A DNA stretch of 15,045 nt from Bacillota bacterium (GTDB lineage: Bacteria > Bacillota_I > Bacilli_A > Erysipelotrichales > Erysipelotrichaceae). Position numbers and translations under genes: made by a program. Where the stretch lies: positions 1 through 15,045 of the forward strand of contig JAEZBR010000016.1 in assembly GCA_023426935.1 (NCBI GenBank), in the 5' to 3' direction. Shown in pieces: positions 1 to 6,814 of this stretch (position 1 is the first letter of the stretch; each line of letters starts with the position of its first letter). The notes under the pieces are model-generated. The model saw only the letters and a list, made by a program, of their open reading frames with translations. It searched no databases and was not told the origin of the DNA.

Positions 1-294
1 GGTAAACATACGACTAGACATGTAGAACTCTTTGAGATCGGTTCGGGTTGGGTTGGCGATACACCGGGATTTTCCAGCTTGGATTTCTCGAAAATCAACA
101 GCCGGGATTTACGCGAGAAGATTCCTGATTTTCAACTTCCGCAAAGATGTAAATATGATGATTGCCATCATGATAAGGAACCTGGATGTAAGGTCAAAGA
201 AGCGGTGGAAAAGGGTCTTATTTCTAAAAGACGTTATGAAGATTATTTAGCGGTATTACCCCTATGTGACAAGATAAAGGAGTGGGAACAATGA
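1..294 (+). CDS. rsgA: Ribosome small-subunit biogenesis GTPase RsgA, C-terminal part (5' end outside window)
   Basis: The reading frame is open from the first base, giving the last 97 residues of RsgA (YjeQ/CpgA), a circularly permuted GTPase that acts late in 30S subunit maturation. Visible are the GKHTTR segment at the start, the G3 motif DTPG (residues 20-23 of the fragment), and the zinc-binding element with C50, C55, H57 and C63 followed by the usual helical tail. Its TGA stop overlaps the ATG of rpe (ATGA), so the two are probably translationally coupled. The order rsgA-rpe-thiN is typical of Bacillota. The upstream OB-fold and P-loop lie outside the window. Identification is secure from the zinc motif and context. 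Confidence 0.95.
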   Translation, partial: GKHTTRHVELFEIGSGWVGDTPGFSSLDFSKINSRDLREKIPDFQLPQRCKYDDCHHDKEPGCKVKEAVEKGLISKRRYEDYLAVLPLCDKIKEWEQ

Positions 295-944
295 AACGAA
301 TTATCGCACCATCAATATTAGCCATGGATTTTTCTAAATTTGAACAGCAGATTGAAATACTAAATCAGAGTAAAGCTGAAGCAATCCATTTCGATGTAAT
401 GGATGGACACTTTGTGCCTAACTTAACTTTCGGGCCGGATATTTTAGCCGGAGTTTCAAAACTAACGAATAAGACTCTCGATGTCCATTTAATGGTAACG
501 GATCCGGAATTCTTCGCTCCGAAGTTTATCGCAAAGGGGGCAGACTTAGTTACTTTTCATGTTGAGACTCTAAAAGATACTGAAGGATTAACTTTAGTTC
601 GAAAAATTCATGCTTTGAATTGTCAAGCGGGGATTGTGCTTAAACCGGAAACGGATGTAGCGCAAGCGATTCCTTATCTTAACGAAGTTGATTGCGTTTT
701 GATTATGAGTGTTCAACCGGGATTTGGCGGGCAGAAGTTTATGCCGGTTGCTTTAGAAAAACTTCATTACTTGTCTTTATGGCGGGATGAACATCAAAAG
801 AACTTCCGTTTAGAAGTTGACGGCGGTATCGATAGCAGCAACATTTCCTTAGTGGCTGGGCAGGGTGCGGATATGATCGTTGCCGGTTCATATATTTTTA
901 AGCATCCTCAGGGTATTCTGAAAGCGATTGACAGTCTTTTATGA
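291..944 (+). CDS. rpe: Ribulose-phosphate 3-epimerase
   Basis: A 217-residue TIM-barrel enzyme that interconverts ribulose 5-phosphate and xylulose 5-phosphate in the non-oxidative pentose phosphate pathway. Seen: the N-terminal APSILAMDF segment with Ser8, metal ligands H33, D35 (in HFDVMDGHFVPN), H66 (DVHLMV) and D177 (VDGGI), the MSVQPGFGGQKF phosphate-side loop and the AGSYIF end. D35 and D177 are the acid/base pair in this family. I chose ATG 291 because AAAGGAG at 276-282 sits 8 bases upstream; an in-frame GTG at 282 lies inside that Shine-Dalgarno sequence. The gene overlaps rsgA by 4 bases and thiN by 4 bases (ATGA at both joints). Length is normal. Confidence 0.97.
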   Translation: MKRIIAPSILAMDFSKFEQQIEILNQSKAEAIHFDVMDGHFVPNLTFGPDILAGVSKLTNKTLDVHLMVTDPEFFAPKFIAKGADLVTFHVETLKDTEGLTLVRKIHALNCQAGIVLKPETDVAQAIPYLNEVDCVLIMSVQPGFGGQKFMPVALEKLHYLSLWRDEHQKNFRLEVDGGIDSSNISLVAGQGADMIVAGSYIFKHPQGILKAIDSLL

Positions 945-1540
945 GAAGTGTGATTATTGCGGCCGGTTTATTTAATTCTGATTTCGATACCGATATCGAT
1001 TTGATCGGAGTCGATACCGGCGCGGGTTATTTAGCTAGAAATGGTAAGACGATGCGGTTAGCAATCGGAGATTTCGATTCCGATCATGAATTGGAATTAA
1101 TCAGTAAATATGCTCAAGAAATGATTGTGCTTGATCAGCGTAAAGACGATACCGATTTAGAAGCGGCGGTTAACTGGGCAAAATCCCGCTATAGTAAGAT
1201 GATCGTAATCGGAGCCTTAGGTGGTCGTTTAGATCATGAGTTTGCCGCTTTATCCTTGTTAACAATCCGAAATCTGCCAATAGAATTTTATAATTATCAC
1301 AATAAAATCTATCGTCTGAATCAAGGGGAATATACGATTCAAAAAGACGGTTATCGTTTTATTTCTTTTTTTCCGCTTAGTGAAGGAATCATTACTCTCG
1401 AAGGTGTCAGTTATCCTTTAAAAGAGCGAAAAGTAGTACCCAATGATTTATATCTTGTCTCTAATGAAATCTTGGGTGAAGAAGCTAAAGTCAAGATTGA
1501 AGGTTCCTTTTTAGTTATCCAGAGTAATGACCAAAAATAA
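941..1540 (+). CDS. thiN: Thiamine pyrophosphokinase
   Basis: A 199-residue enzyme that transfers pyrophosphate from ATP to thiamine, giving thiamine diphosphate. Family motifs are present in order: the early VDTGAGYL segment, GDFDS (43-47), KDDTDLE (68-74, metal and substrate binding) and GALGGRLDHE (91-100), followed by the beta-rich thiamine-binding C-terminal half. The start ATG overlaps the rpe stop by 4 bases, so translation is probably coupled. It is the last gene of the rsgA-rpe-thiN unit. The stop directly abuts a hairpin shared with the convergent rpmB. No riboswitch is visible, as expected for an internal operon gene of the salvage route. Length is slightly short for the family but all motifs are intact. 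Confidence 0.95.
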   Translation: MRSVIIAAGLFNSDFDTDIDLIGVDTGAGYLARNGKTMRLAIGDFDSDHELELISKYAQEMIVLDQRKDDTDLEAAVNWAKSRYSKMIVIGALGGRLDHEFAALSLLTIRNLPIEFYNYHNKIYRLNQGEYTIQKDGYRFISFFPLSEGIITLEGVSYPLKERKVVPNDLYLVSNEILGEEAKVKIEGSFLVIQSNDQK

Positions 1541-1560
1541 AACACCGACGAACGGTGTTT
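1540..1560. terminator. Convergent terminator between thiN and rpmB
   Basis: An 8-bp stem AAACACCG / CGGTGTTT (1540-1547 and 1553-1560) closes a 5-base loop. Read on the minus strand it is followed by a T-rich tract (TTTTATTTTT), so it should terminate rpmB well. On the plus strand the T tract is poor, so it would act only weakly for thiN. It overlaps the stop codons of both genes. Confidence 0.8.
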
Positions 1561-1753
1561 ATTGTTCCTGCTGAGCTTTGAGGGTCTTGAGACCCCTAGC
1601 GGATACGCGAATAGTGGTCTTGTGACCATTCTCGTCCGTAACCTTAACTTTATGCAGATTTGGATTCCATTTACGCCGCGTAGCTCGCAACGAATGGGAA
1701 CGCTTATTTCCGGAGACGCTTTTCTTTCCAGTGACTGCGCATATTCTGGGCAT
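1559..1753 (-). CDS. rpmB: 50S ribosomal protein bL28
   Basis: A 64-residue basic protein that matches bL28 of the large ribosomal subunit: MPRICAVTGKK at the N-terminus, SGNKRSHSLRATRRKWNPNL in the middle and VSARGLKTL near the end. Only one cysteine (C5) is present, so this is the form without the paired CxxC zinc ribbon, which is common in Bacillota. The minus-strand start ATG is preceded by an AAGGGGG Shine-Dalgarno sequence. It is convergent to thiN and divergent from ftsA, the usual position of rpmB in this part of Bacillota chromosomes. It has its own promoter (see 1785-1814). Confidence 0.97.
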   Translation of the reverse strand: MPRICAVTGKKSVSGNKRSHSLRATRRKWNPNLHKVKVTDENGHKTTIRVSARGLKTLKAQQEQ

Positions 1754-1784
1754 GACGCAACCCCCTTTCCATAATTGCTTTGAG

Positions 1785-1814
1785 ATTATAACATGTTACT
1801 TACTCTATTTGCAA
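1785..1814 (-). promoter_or_regulatory. rpmB promoter with overlapping TAACATGTTA palindrome
   Basis: On the minus strand, TTGCAA (1809-1814) and TATAAT (1785-1790) are separated by 18 bp, with TG one base before the -10 (extended -10). The perfect 10-bp palindrome TAACATGTTA (1789-1798) overlaps the -10. The same 15-base string GTAACATGTTATAAT recurs at the promoter near 7869-7883. Promoter function is inferred from consensus and position. Confidence 0.7.
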
Positions 1815-1819
1815 GAAAC

Positions 1820-1848
1820 TTGTCAATCGTTTAGCAGAATAATATGAT
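1820..1848 (+). promoter_or_regulatory. Promoter of the ftsA-ftsZ cluster
   Basis: TTGTCA (1820-1825) and TATGAT (1843-1848) are separated by 17 bp, about 33 bases upstream of the ftsA start. It is divergent from the rpmB promoter in the same 130-bp gap, so the two could share regulation. Confidence 0.65.
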
Positions 1849-1880
1849 AAAATAACTAGTATAGTCGGGAGGCCGAAAGA

Positions 1881-3134
1881 ATGTCGGAGAAGCAAGTACT
1901 AGCAGCGTTAGAAATCACCGATCATGAAATTCGTTTACTGGTTGGCGAGTATTATAATACGCGGGTTAATGTTTTACGTACTGAGATCGTTCCGAATACC
2001 GGCATGGATGGCTTAGCAATTAAAAATCGAACGATTGTGGTTAATGCCATCAAAGAGGCGATAAATAACGCTTCCAAAGCACTTAAAGTAAAAATTGAAA
2101 AAGTACTTCTGCTAATTCCCAGTTACCGTTTTTCTAAAGAAAGCATTCGCTTAAGCAAAGAAATAGACAATTATAATCAAACAGTGACCATCGAAGATAT
2201 TCAAACTTTAATTCGCAAAGGGTATACCCATCCGGTTGGTGAAGATCAAGTTCTAATCAATTGGGTACCGGTCAAATATTATACAAATCGTATTGCGTTT
2301 AAAAAACCACCGATTGATGAAAACTGTAATATTCTTGAGATCGAGATGGATCTTTTATCGGCGGATAAACTGATTGCTTATGATTATACCAGTGCTATCG
2401 AGCAAGCGGGAATTGGCGTTGTCGATATTTGTTTAGATTGTTATGCTTGCGCCAAAGAAACTTCCTTATTCGAAAAATCCGTCGAAAATCCAACGATTTT
2501 GATCATGGTCGAAGGACAAGCAACGACTTTAGGCTTTATCAAAGGCGGTAAATTAGAAGCCTGTAAATTACTCAATGAAGGATATTCATTATGGGAAAAG
2601 ATTGTTTCCCAACGTTATAATGTAAGTACGAGTATTGTTGACAAACTGATCTTCCAGAATGTCAATCTAGCAGTTCAGAGCAATGATAATTCACCGATTT
2701 ATTTATGGAAAAAAGATGATAATAAAACCTTACAGATCAGTGAAAAAGAACTGCAGGATACTATCAAACCGGCGCTCAAACATTGGGCTCAAGAGATTAA
2801 GGACAGTGCTATCGATTTAATGAAGATCAAAGGGGTGAATATCTTACTATGCGGAAAAGGTGCCGAACTTGATGGCTTAGATAGTTATCTTAGTCGGTGC
2901 TTGGAAATTGAGGCTAAGACTTATTATCCAGATACAATCGGCGCAAAAGAAAGTTATTGGAGCGGACTATTAGGAGCGATTTATGCGTTTGTCGATATTT
3001 ATCCTTTATATCGTAATAAAGAGATGAGTGTCAATCAGGCGGCTTTTCTCAAAATTAACAATCGCAATTCTAAAGCTGAAGAACCTGAGGATTCGGTAAG
3101 TAAGAAACTACACGGATTCTTCCAGTATAAATAA
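1881..3134 (+). CDS. ftsA: FtsA-like cell-division protein (divergent actin-fold)
   Basis: A 417-residue protein placed directly before ftsZ, the normal location and length of FtsA, the actin-like protein that ties FtsZ filaments to the membrane. The N-terminus (AALEITDHEIRLLVGE) aligns with the FtsA phosphate-1 strand, where DIGT or EIGT is expected, but here the glycine is replaced (LEITDH, 10-15). The phosphate-2 region, usually DIGGGTTD, reads MVEGQATTLGF (209-219). The adenosine loop LLCGKGAELDGL (322-333) is better kept. The last dozen residues (SVSKKLHGFFQYK) look like the amphipathic membrane-targeting helix, joined by an acidic linker at about 395-405. GGGAGG at 1867-1872 sets the start. 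The family call is supported by context and C-terminus; ATP binding is doubtful. Confidence 0.85.
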   Translation: MSEKQVLAALEITDHEIRLLVGEYYNTRVNVLRTEIVPNTGMDGLAIKNRTIVVNAIKEAINNASKALKVKIEKVLLLIPSYRFSKESIRLSKEIDNYNQTVTIEDIQTLIRKGYTHPVGEDQVLINWVPVKYYTNRIAFKKPPIDENCNILEIEMDLLSADKLIAYDYTSAIEQAGIGVVDICLDCYACAKETSLFEKSVENPTILIMVEGQATTLGFIKGGKLEACKLLNEGYSLWEKIVSQRYNVSTSIVDKLIFQNVNLAVQSNDNSPIYLWKKDDNKTLQISEKELQDTIKPALKHWAQEIKDSAIDLMKIKGVNILLCGKGAELDGLDSYLSRCLEIEAKTYYPDTIGAKESYWSGLLGAIYAFVDIYPLYRNKEMSVNQAAFLKINNRNSKAEEPEDSVSKKLHGFFQYK

Positions 3135-3145
3135 GGAGCAAAAAC

Positions 3146-4210
3146 ATGAGCGAAAAAAGTGAAGGATTTAAAACAAAAATCAAAGTATTTGGCGTAGGTG
3201 GCGGAGGTTGTAATGCGGTCAACCGTATGGCAACCGCTGGGATCAAAAATGTTGACTTCTATGTTGTCAATCTTGACCAAGCGGTATTGGATGCTTCCCT
3301 AGTGGAGAACAAAATCTCTTTAGGTAAGTTGGGTGCCGGTGGTGATCCGAAAGTTGGTGAGAAAGCGGCCGAAGAACATAAAGATGAGATTAAGGAAGCT
3401 CTGAAAGGGGCGGATATGGTCTTTGTTACGGCAGGATTAGGCGGGGGAACCGGTACCGGTGCTTCTCCGATCATTGCGAAGTTAGCCCATGAACAAGGTT
3501 CCTTAACCGTCGGAATCGTTACTAAACCTTTTGCGTTTGAAGGAAAGAAACGGATGCTGCAGGCTTTAACCGGCTTAGACAATCTGAAACAGTATGTCGA
3601 TTCCTTGATTATTATCTCGAATCAGAAACTTTTAACGACAATCGGCGATGTACCGATCGACCGGGCTTTTGCGGAAGCAGATAATGTTTTAAGACAAGCA
3701 GTTCAAACCATCACCGACCTGATTGCGGTGCCGATTTTAGTTAATGTCGATTTCAATGATGTCCGAACAGTAATGAAGAACCAAGGCAGTGCCTTGATCG
3801 GTATCGGAATGGCCAAGGGTGAGAATAAAGCCGAAGAGGCGGCTTTGGCGGCTATTAAGTCACCGTTATTGGAAGCTCAGATTTCTGGGGCTAAAAATGC
3901 GATTATTAATGTTACCGGCGGATCTGATGTAACATTGAAAGATGCCGAAAAGGTTGTTGGCGTGGTTGAAGGCGCAGCCGGCACCGATCTGGATATTATT
4001 TGGGGTTTAGCCATCAATGAACAAGTTGGTGACGGAATCATCGTCACGGTAATCGCGACCGGTTTTGATAATCCAACCGATAAGCCGACCAATATCGTTG
4101 CCGATAAGAACGAACATTTACCGGACGACACGGAAGTTCAATATAAGAGGGCGGAAAATGAACCGAAACCCAAAGACGATGAGCCAGACTTCTTCAAATT
4201 CCGCGGTTAA
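3146..4210 (+). CDS. ftsZ: Cell-division tubulin homologue FtsZ
   Basis: A 354-residue GTPase that polymerises into the Z ring. Seen: GVGGGGCNAVNRM (16-28), the tubulin signature AGLGGGTGTGASP (96-108) for GTP phosphates, and the T7 synergy loop NVDFNDVRTVMKNQGSALIGIG (200-221) with D202 and D205 for hydrolysis across the dimer. The region between NLDQAVLD and LGAGGDPKVG (42-71) is about five residues shorter than in E. coli FtsZ, losing the LTRG/ITKG segment before the T3 loop. After the fold comes a short charged linker and a C-terminal peptide EPDFFKFRG, where IPAFLR-like sequence is usual; this would bind FtsA. AAGGAG at 3133-3138 fixes the start. The final 53 bases overlap the next gene. 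Confidence 0.97.
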   Translation: MSEKSEGFKTKIKVFGVGGGGCNAVNRMATAGIKNVDFYVVNLDQAVLDASLVENKISLGKLGAGGDPKVGEKAAEEHKDEIKEALKGADMVFVTAGLGGGTGTGASPIIAKLAHEQGSLTVGIVTKPFAFEGKKRMLQALTGLDNLKQYVDSLIIISNQKLLTTIGDVPIDRAFAEADNVLRQAVQTITDLIAVPILVNVDFNDVRTVMKNQGSALIGIGMAKGENKAEEAALAAIKSPLLEAQISGAKNAIINVTGGSDVTLKDAEKVVGVVEGAAGTDLDIIWGLAINEQVGDGIIVTVIATGFDNPTDKPTNIVADKNEHLPDDTEVQYKRAENEPKPKDDEPDFFKFRG

Positions 4211-4718
4211 AGTCAAAAAGTTCCATTTCTGGTGGATGCTGTCTTTAGGCGGCTTAGAGAAATGGCTTAATCAAATGGCGGAAGAAGGTTTAATCTTCGA
4301 CCACTATCGGATACCCTATACCTTTGTTTTTCGAAAAGATAAACCAGCGAAACTAGTTTATGTTTTCGATTTGAAAAATTACTTATTAGCGGATTATTAT
4401 TCTTCCCGCAACGCTCAGAATTGGTTTATGTATAATCTTGGGCGAAATTGGATTATGTGGACCAAACCCCATAAAGACGGCTTGGCCCTTAACAACGAAT
4501 ATGACGATAAGATTTTAAAATCCGTTAAAAGTAATTCAACCATCCACATGGTAATTGTAGCAATATGGTTATTCTTCTTAAGTACCCAACTGACGAAATA
4601 CTTCACGAATACATTGTTTTTTGTAATTGTGATGTTGAGCACGATTTGGTTAGTCTACAATTTGTTTAAATTATGGCTATATAAAGCGATGTTAGAGGCA
4701 CGAAATGAAAAAAGGTAA
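4158..4718 (+). CDS. DUF2812-type membrane protein
   Basis: A 186-residue protein, probably of the DUF2812 type, judged by the pattern FHFWWMLSLGGLEKWLNQMAEEG (23-44) followed by YTFVFRKDKPAKLVYVFDL (54-72). The C-terminal part has two hydrophobic segments (about 130-146 and 153-172) and a basic end, so the N-terminal domain is probably cytoplasmic. DUF2812 proteins often sit beside PadR-type regulators or as extra domains; no biochemical role is known to me. I chose ATG 4158 because AAGAGG lies just upstream; a second in-frame ATG at 4179 is possible, and the longer open frame back to 4065 lies wholly inside ftsZ. The start overlaps the last 53 bases of ftsZ, suggesting coupled translation with the division genes. 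Confidence 0.75.
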   Translation: MNRNPKTMSQTSSNSAVKVKKFHFWWMLSLGGLEKWLNQMAEEGLIFDHYRIPYTFVFRKDKPAKLVYVFDLKNYLLADYYSSRNAQNWFMYNLGRNWIMWTKPHKDGLALNNEYDDKILKSVKSNSTIHMVIVAIWLFFLSTQLTKYFTNTLFFVIVMLSTIWLVYNLFKLWLYKAMLEARNEKR

Positions 4719-5247
4719 GCTATTACTAATCGGCTTACTTTTATTGTTAGGATCTTGTAGTTCTTTGAAGACGGTTAAGGGAAGTTGGAATGAAAAGACT
4801 TATGAGAACAAATACTTTGAATTTTCGCTAACCTTTCCGGATGATTATGAGGTCTTATCGGACGAAGAAAGTAAAAAACTAGGAAACGGAAAAGATCTTG
4901 AGTTTATGATTGCACCTGAGGATCATTCACCGTTGTTTCAATTCTACCTTTCGGCTTCCCAATTAAGTAACGAAACAGATTATCTGAATTTTCGCCGTGA
5001 ATTATCCGCTGCCTTTCTGTCTGACAGCGAAATAAACTATACCATTAATAACTGGGAAGAAATTAAAATCGGTGATCAGATTGTCTATCGTCTGCCTTTG
5101 ACTTATCTGGGAAATTGGTTCTTAGTCCATGACGATCTGTATTTATTCTGGAAGAATGATAAGATCGCGACTTTGGAAGTTACATATATTGACAATGATT
5201 CCAAGGAAGTTGCCGGTATTTTAGCGACTTTAACCAGTTTAAAGTAG
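4705..5247 (+). CDS. Small secreted lipoprotein of unknown function
   Basis: A 180-residue protein beginning MKKGKLLLIGLLLLLGSC, a classic lipoprotein signal peptide with lipobox LGSC and the lipidated cysteine at residue 18. The mature part is hydrophilic, with a pattern ENKYFEFSLTFPDDYEVLS typical of small beta-rich lipoproteins of the PsbP-like or DUF type; I do not recognise a specific family. It would be anchored to the outer face of the membrane. The start overlaps the upstream DUF2812-type gene by 14 bases and has AGAGG upstream, so it belongs to the ftsA-ftsZ transcription unit, or at least to the DUF2812 pair. A role at the envelope is inferred only from the signal and neighbours. 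Confidence 0.8.
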   Translation: MKKGKLLLIGLLLLLGSCSSLKTVKGSWNEKTYENKYFEFSLTFPDDYEVLSDEESKKLGNGKDLEFMIAPEDHSPLFQFYLSASQLSNETDYLNFRRELSAAFLSDSEINYTINNWEEIKIGDQIVYRLPLTYLGNWFLVHDDLYLFWKNDKIATLEVTYIDNDSKEVAGILATLTSLK

Positions 5248-5255
5248 TTTAGCGG

Positions 5256-5284
5256 TTTACATCCTAAGTTTAGGAATCTATAAT
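5256..5284 (+). promoter_or_regulatory. guaB promoter with a dyad in the spacer
   Basis: TTTACA (5256-5261) and TATAAT (5279-5284) are exactly 17 bp apart, 27 bases before the guaB start. The spacer holds a small inverted repeat TCCTAA-GT-TTAGGA (5262-5275), which could be an operator placed between the -35 and -10. The upstream lipoprotein gene has no visible terminator. Confidence 0.7.
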
Positions 5285-5311
5285 TATGAACATAGAAATT
5301 GGGGAGGATTT

Positions 5312-6814
5312 ATGGCAAAGTATTATCCTGAAACTGCACATACTTTTAGTGAATATCTTCTGGTTCCCGGTTATTCCGATGAGAATTGTATCCCGGACAA
5401 TGTTTCCTTAAAGAGTGCGGTCGTAAAATATCGCAAAGATGAAAAGCCCAGTTTAATGCTTAATATCCCGTTAGTTAGTGCCATTATGCAGTCCGTTTCC
5501 GATGATCGAATGGCTATTGCCTTAGCTAAAGAAGGTGGCATTTCTTTTATTTACGGAGCTCAATCAATCAGTGACGAAGCGGAAATGATCAGTAAGGTCA
5601 AAAGTTATAAAGCCGGATTTGTCATCTCCGATTCCAATTTAAAACCGGAACATACTTTAGAAGATGTAGTTAAATTGTTAAATAAGACCAATCATTCGAC
5701 GATGGCAGTTACTGATGACGGAACCGCACACGGTAAGTTAGTCGGAATTTTGACCAGTCGGGATTATCGCTTAAATAAATTACCGCTAAATACGCCAATC
5801 AAGAAACTTATGACGCCGATGGAGAAGCTGATATATGCTAAAGAAGGGGTTACTTTATCGGAAGCTAATGATCTAATCTGGGATCATAAATTAAATACTT
5901 TACCGGTTGTCGATGAAAAGGGTAACCTAAGTTCCTTAGTCTTTAGAAAAGATTATTCCGATCATAAAGAAAATCCGAATGAATTATTGGATAAAAACAA
6001 GAGTTTCGTCGTCGGAGCCGGGATCAATACCCGGGATTATAAAGAAAGAGTACCGGCTTTGATTAAGGCGGGAGCCGATATCTTATGCTTGGATTCTTCC
6101 GAAGGATATTCTTACTGGCAGAAGGAAGCAATCACCTGGATTCGTCAAAAGTATGGCGATACGGTAAAAGTTGGAGCCGGTAATATTGTCGATGCGGATG
6201 GTTTTAAATTCTTAGCCCAATCAGGTGCCGACTTTGTCAAAATCGGGATCGGCGGAGGCTCAATCTGTATCACCAGAGAGACCAAAGGAATCGGTCGGGG
6301 TCAGGCAACTTCGGTTATTGAAGTAGCCAAAGCCAGAGACGAATATTTCAAAGAGACGGGAATTTATGTACCGATCTGTTCGGATGGCGGAATCGTGTAT
6401 GATTATCATATGACTCTAGCCTTAGCGATGGGTGCGGATTTCATCATGCTGGGGCGTTATTTCGCTCGCTTCGATGAATCACCAACTAGTAAACTGATGG
6501 TCAATGGCAATTATGTCAAAGAGTATTGGGGCGAAGGTTCTAATCGGGCTAGAAATTGGCAGCGCTATGATTTAGGCGGCGACCAGAAATTGACATTTGA
6601 GGAAGGTGTCGATTCTTATGTTCCTTACGCCGGCAGTTTGCACGATAATGTCAATATGACGATGAAGAAGATTAAATCGACAATGTGTAACTGTGGGGCT
6701 TTAAGTATTAAAGACCTCCAACAGAAAGCGCGACTGACCTTAGTTTCTTCAACCAGTATCGTTGAAGGCGGAGCTCACGATGTCATCGTTAAACACAAGG
6801 ATGATTATAAATAA
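5312..6814 (+). CDS. guaB: Inosine-5'-monophosphate dehydrogenase
   Basis: A 500-residue enzyme that oxidises IMP to XMP with NAD+, the committed step to guanine nucleotides. The TIM barrel is interrupted by two CBS domains (about 95-215; SRDYRLNKLPLNTPIKKLMT marks the joint). The catalytic loop GIGGGSICITRETKGIGRG (312-330) carries the nucleophile C319, and the mobile flap has the R418-Y419 pair (NWQRYDLGG) that activates water. The ETKGIGRGQAT variant of the loop, rather than GVGVPQ, marks the subgroup seen in many anaerobic Bacillota and some protists. GGGGAGG at 5301-5307 is a strong ribosome-binding site. The stop overlaps the start of the next gene by one base (TAATG), so a flavoenzyme is made together with it. 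Confidence 0.96.
   Translation: MAKYYPETAHTFSEYLLVPGYSDENCIPDNVSLKSAVVKYRKDEKPSLMLNIPLVSAIMQSVSDDRMAIALAKEGGISFIYGAQSISDEAEMISKVKSYKAGFVISDSNLKPEHTLEDVVKLLNKTNHSTMAVTDDGTAHGKLVGILTSRDYRLNKLPLNTPIKKLMTPMEKLIYAKEGVTLSEANDLIWDHKLNTLPVVDEKGNLSSLVFRKDYSDHKENPNELLDKNKSFVVGAGINTRDYKERVPALIKAGADILCLDSSEGYSYWQKEAITWIRQKYGDTVKVGAGNIVDADGFKFLAQSGADFVKIGIGGGSICITRETKGIGRGQATSVIEVAKARDEYFKETGIYVPICSDGGIVYDYHMTLALAMGADFIMLGRYFARFDESPTSKLMVNGNYVKEYWGEGSNRARNWQRYDLGGDQKLTFEEGVDSYVPYAGSLHDNVNMTMKKIKSTMCNCGALSIKDLQQKARLTLVSSTSIVEGGAHDVIVKHKDDYK

Noticed and set aside
4065..4157. Longer N-terminus for the DUF2812-type protein.
   Set aside because: It lies wholly in ftsZ, has no ribosome-binding site and no family-like sequence; ATG 4158 has AAGAGG upstream.
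5229..5243. TTAAC-CA-GTTTAA, resembling an AdcR-type box, near the guaB promoter.
   Set aside because: It is one base too long for the box and encodes the last residues of the lipoprotein; no support as an operator.
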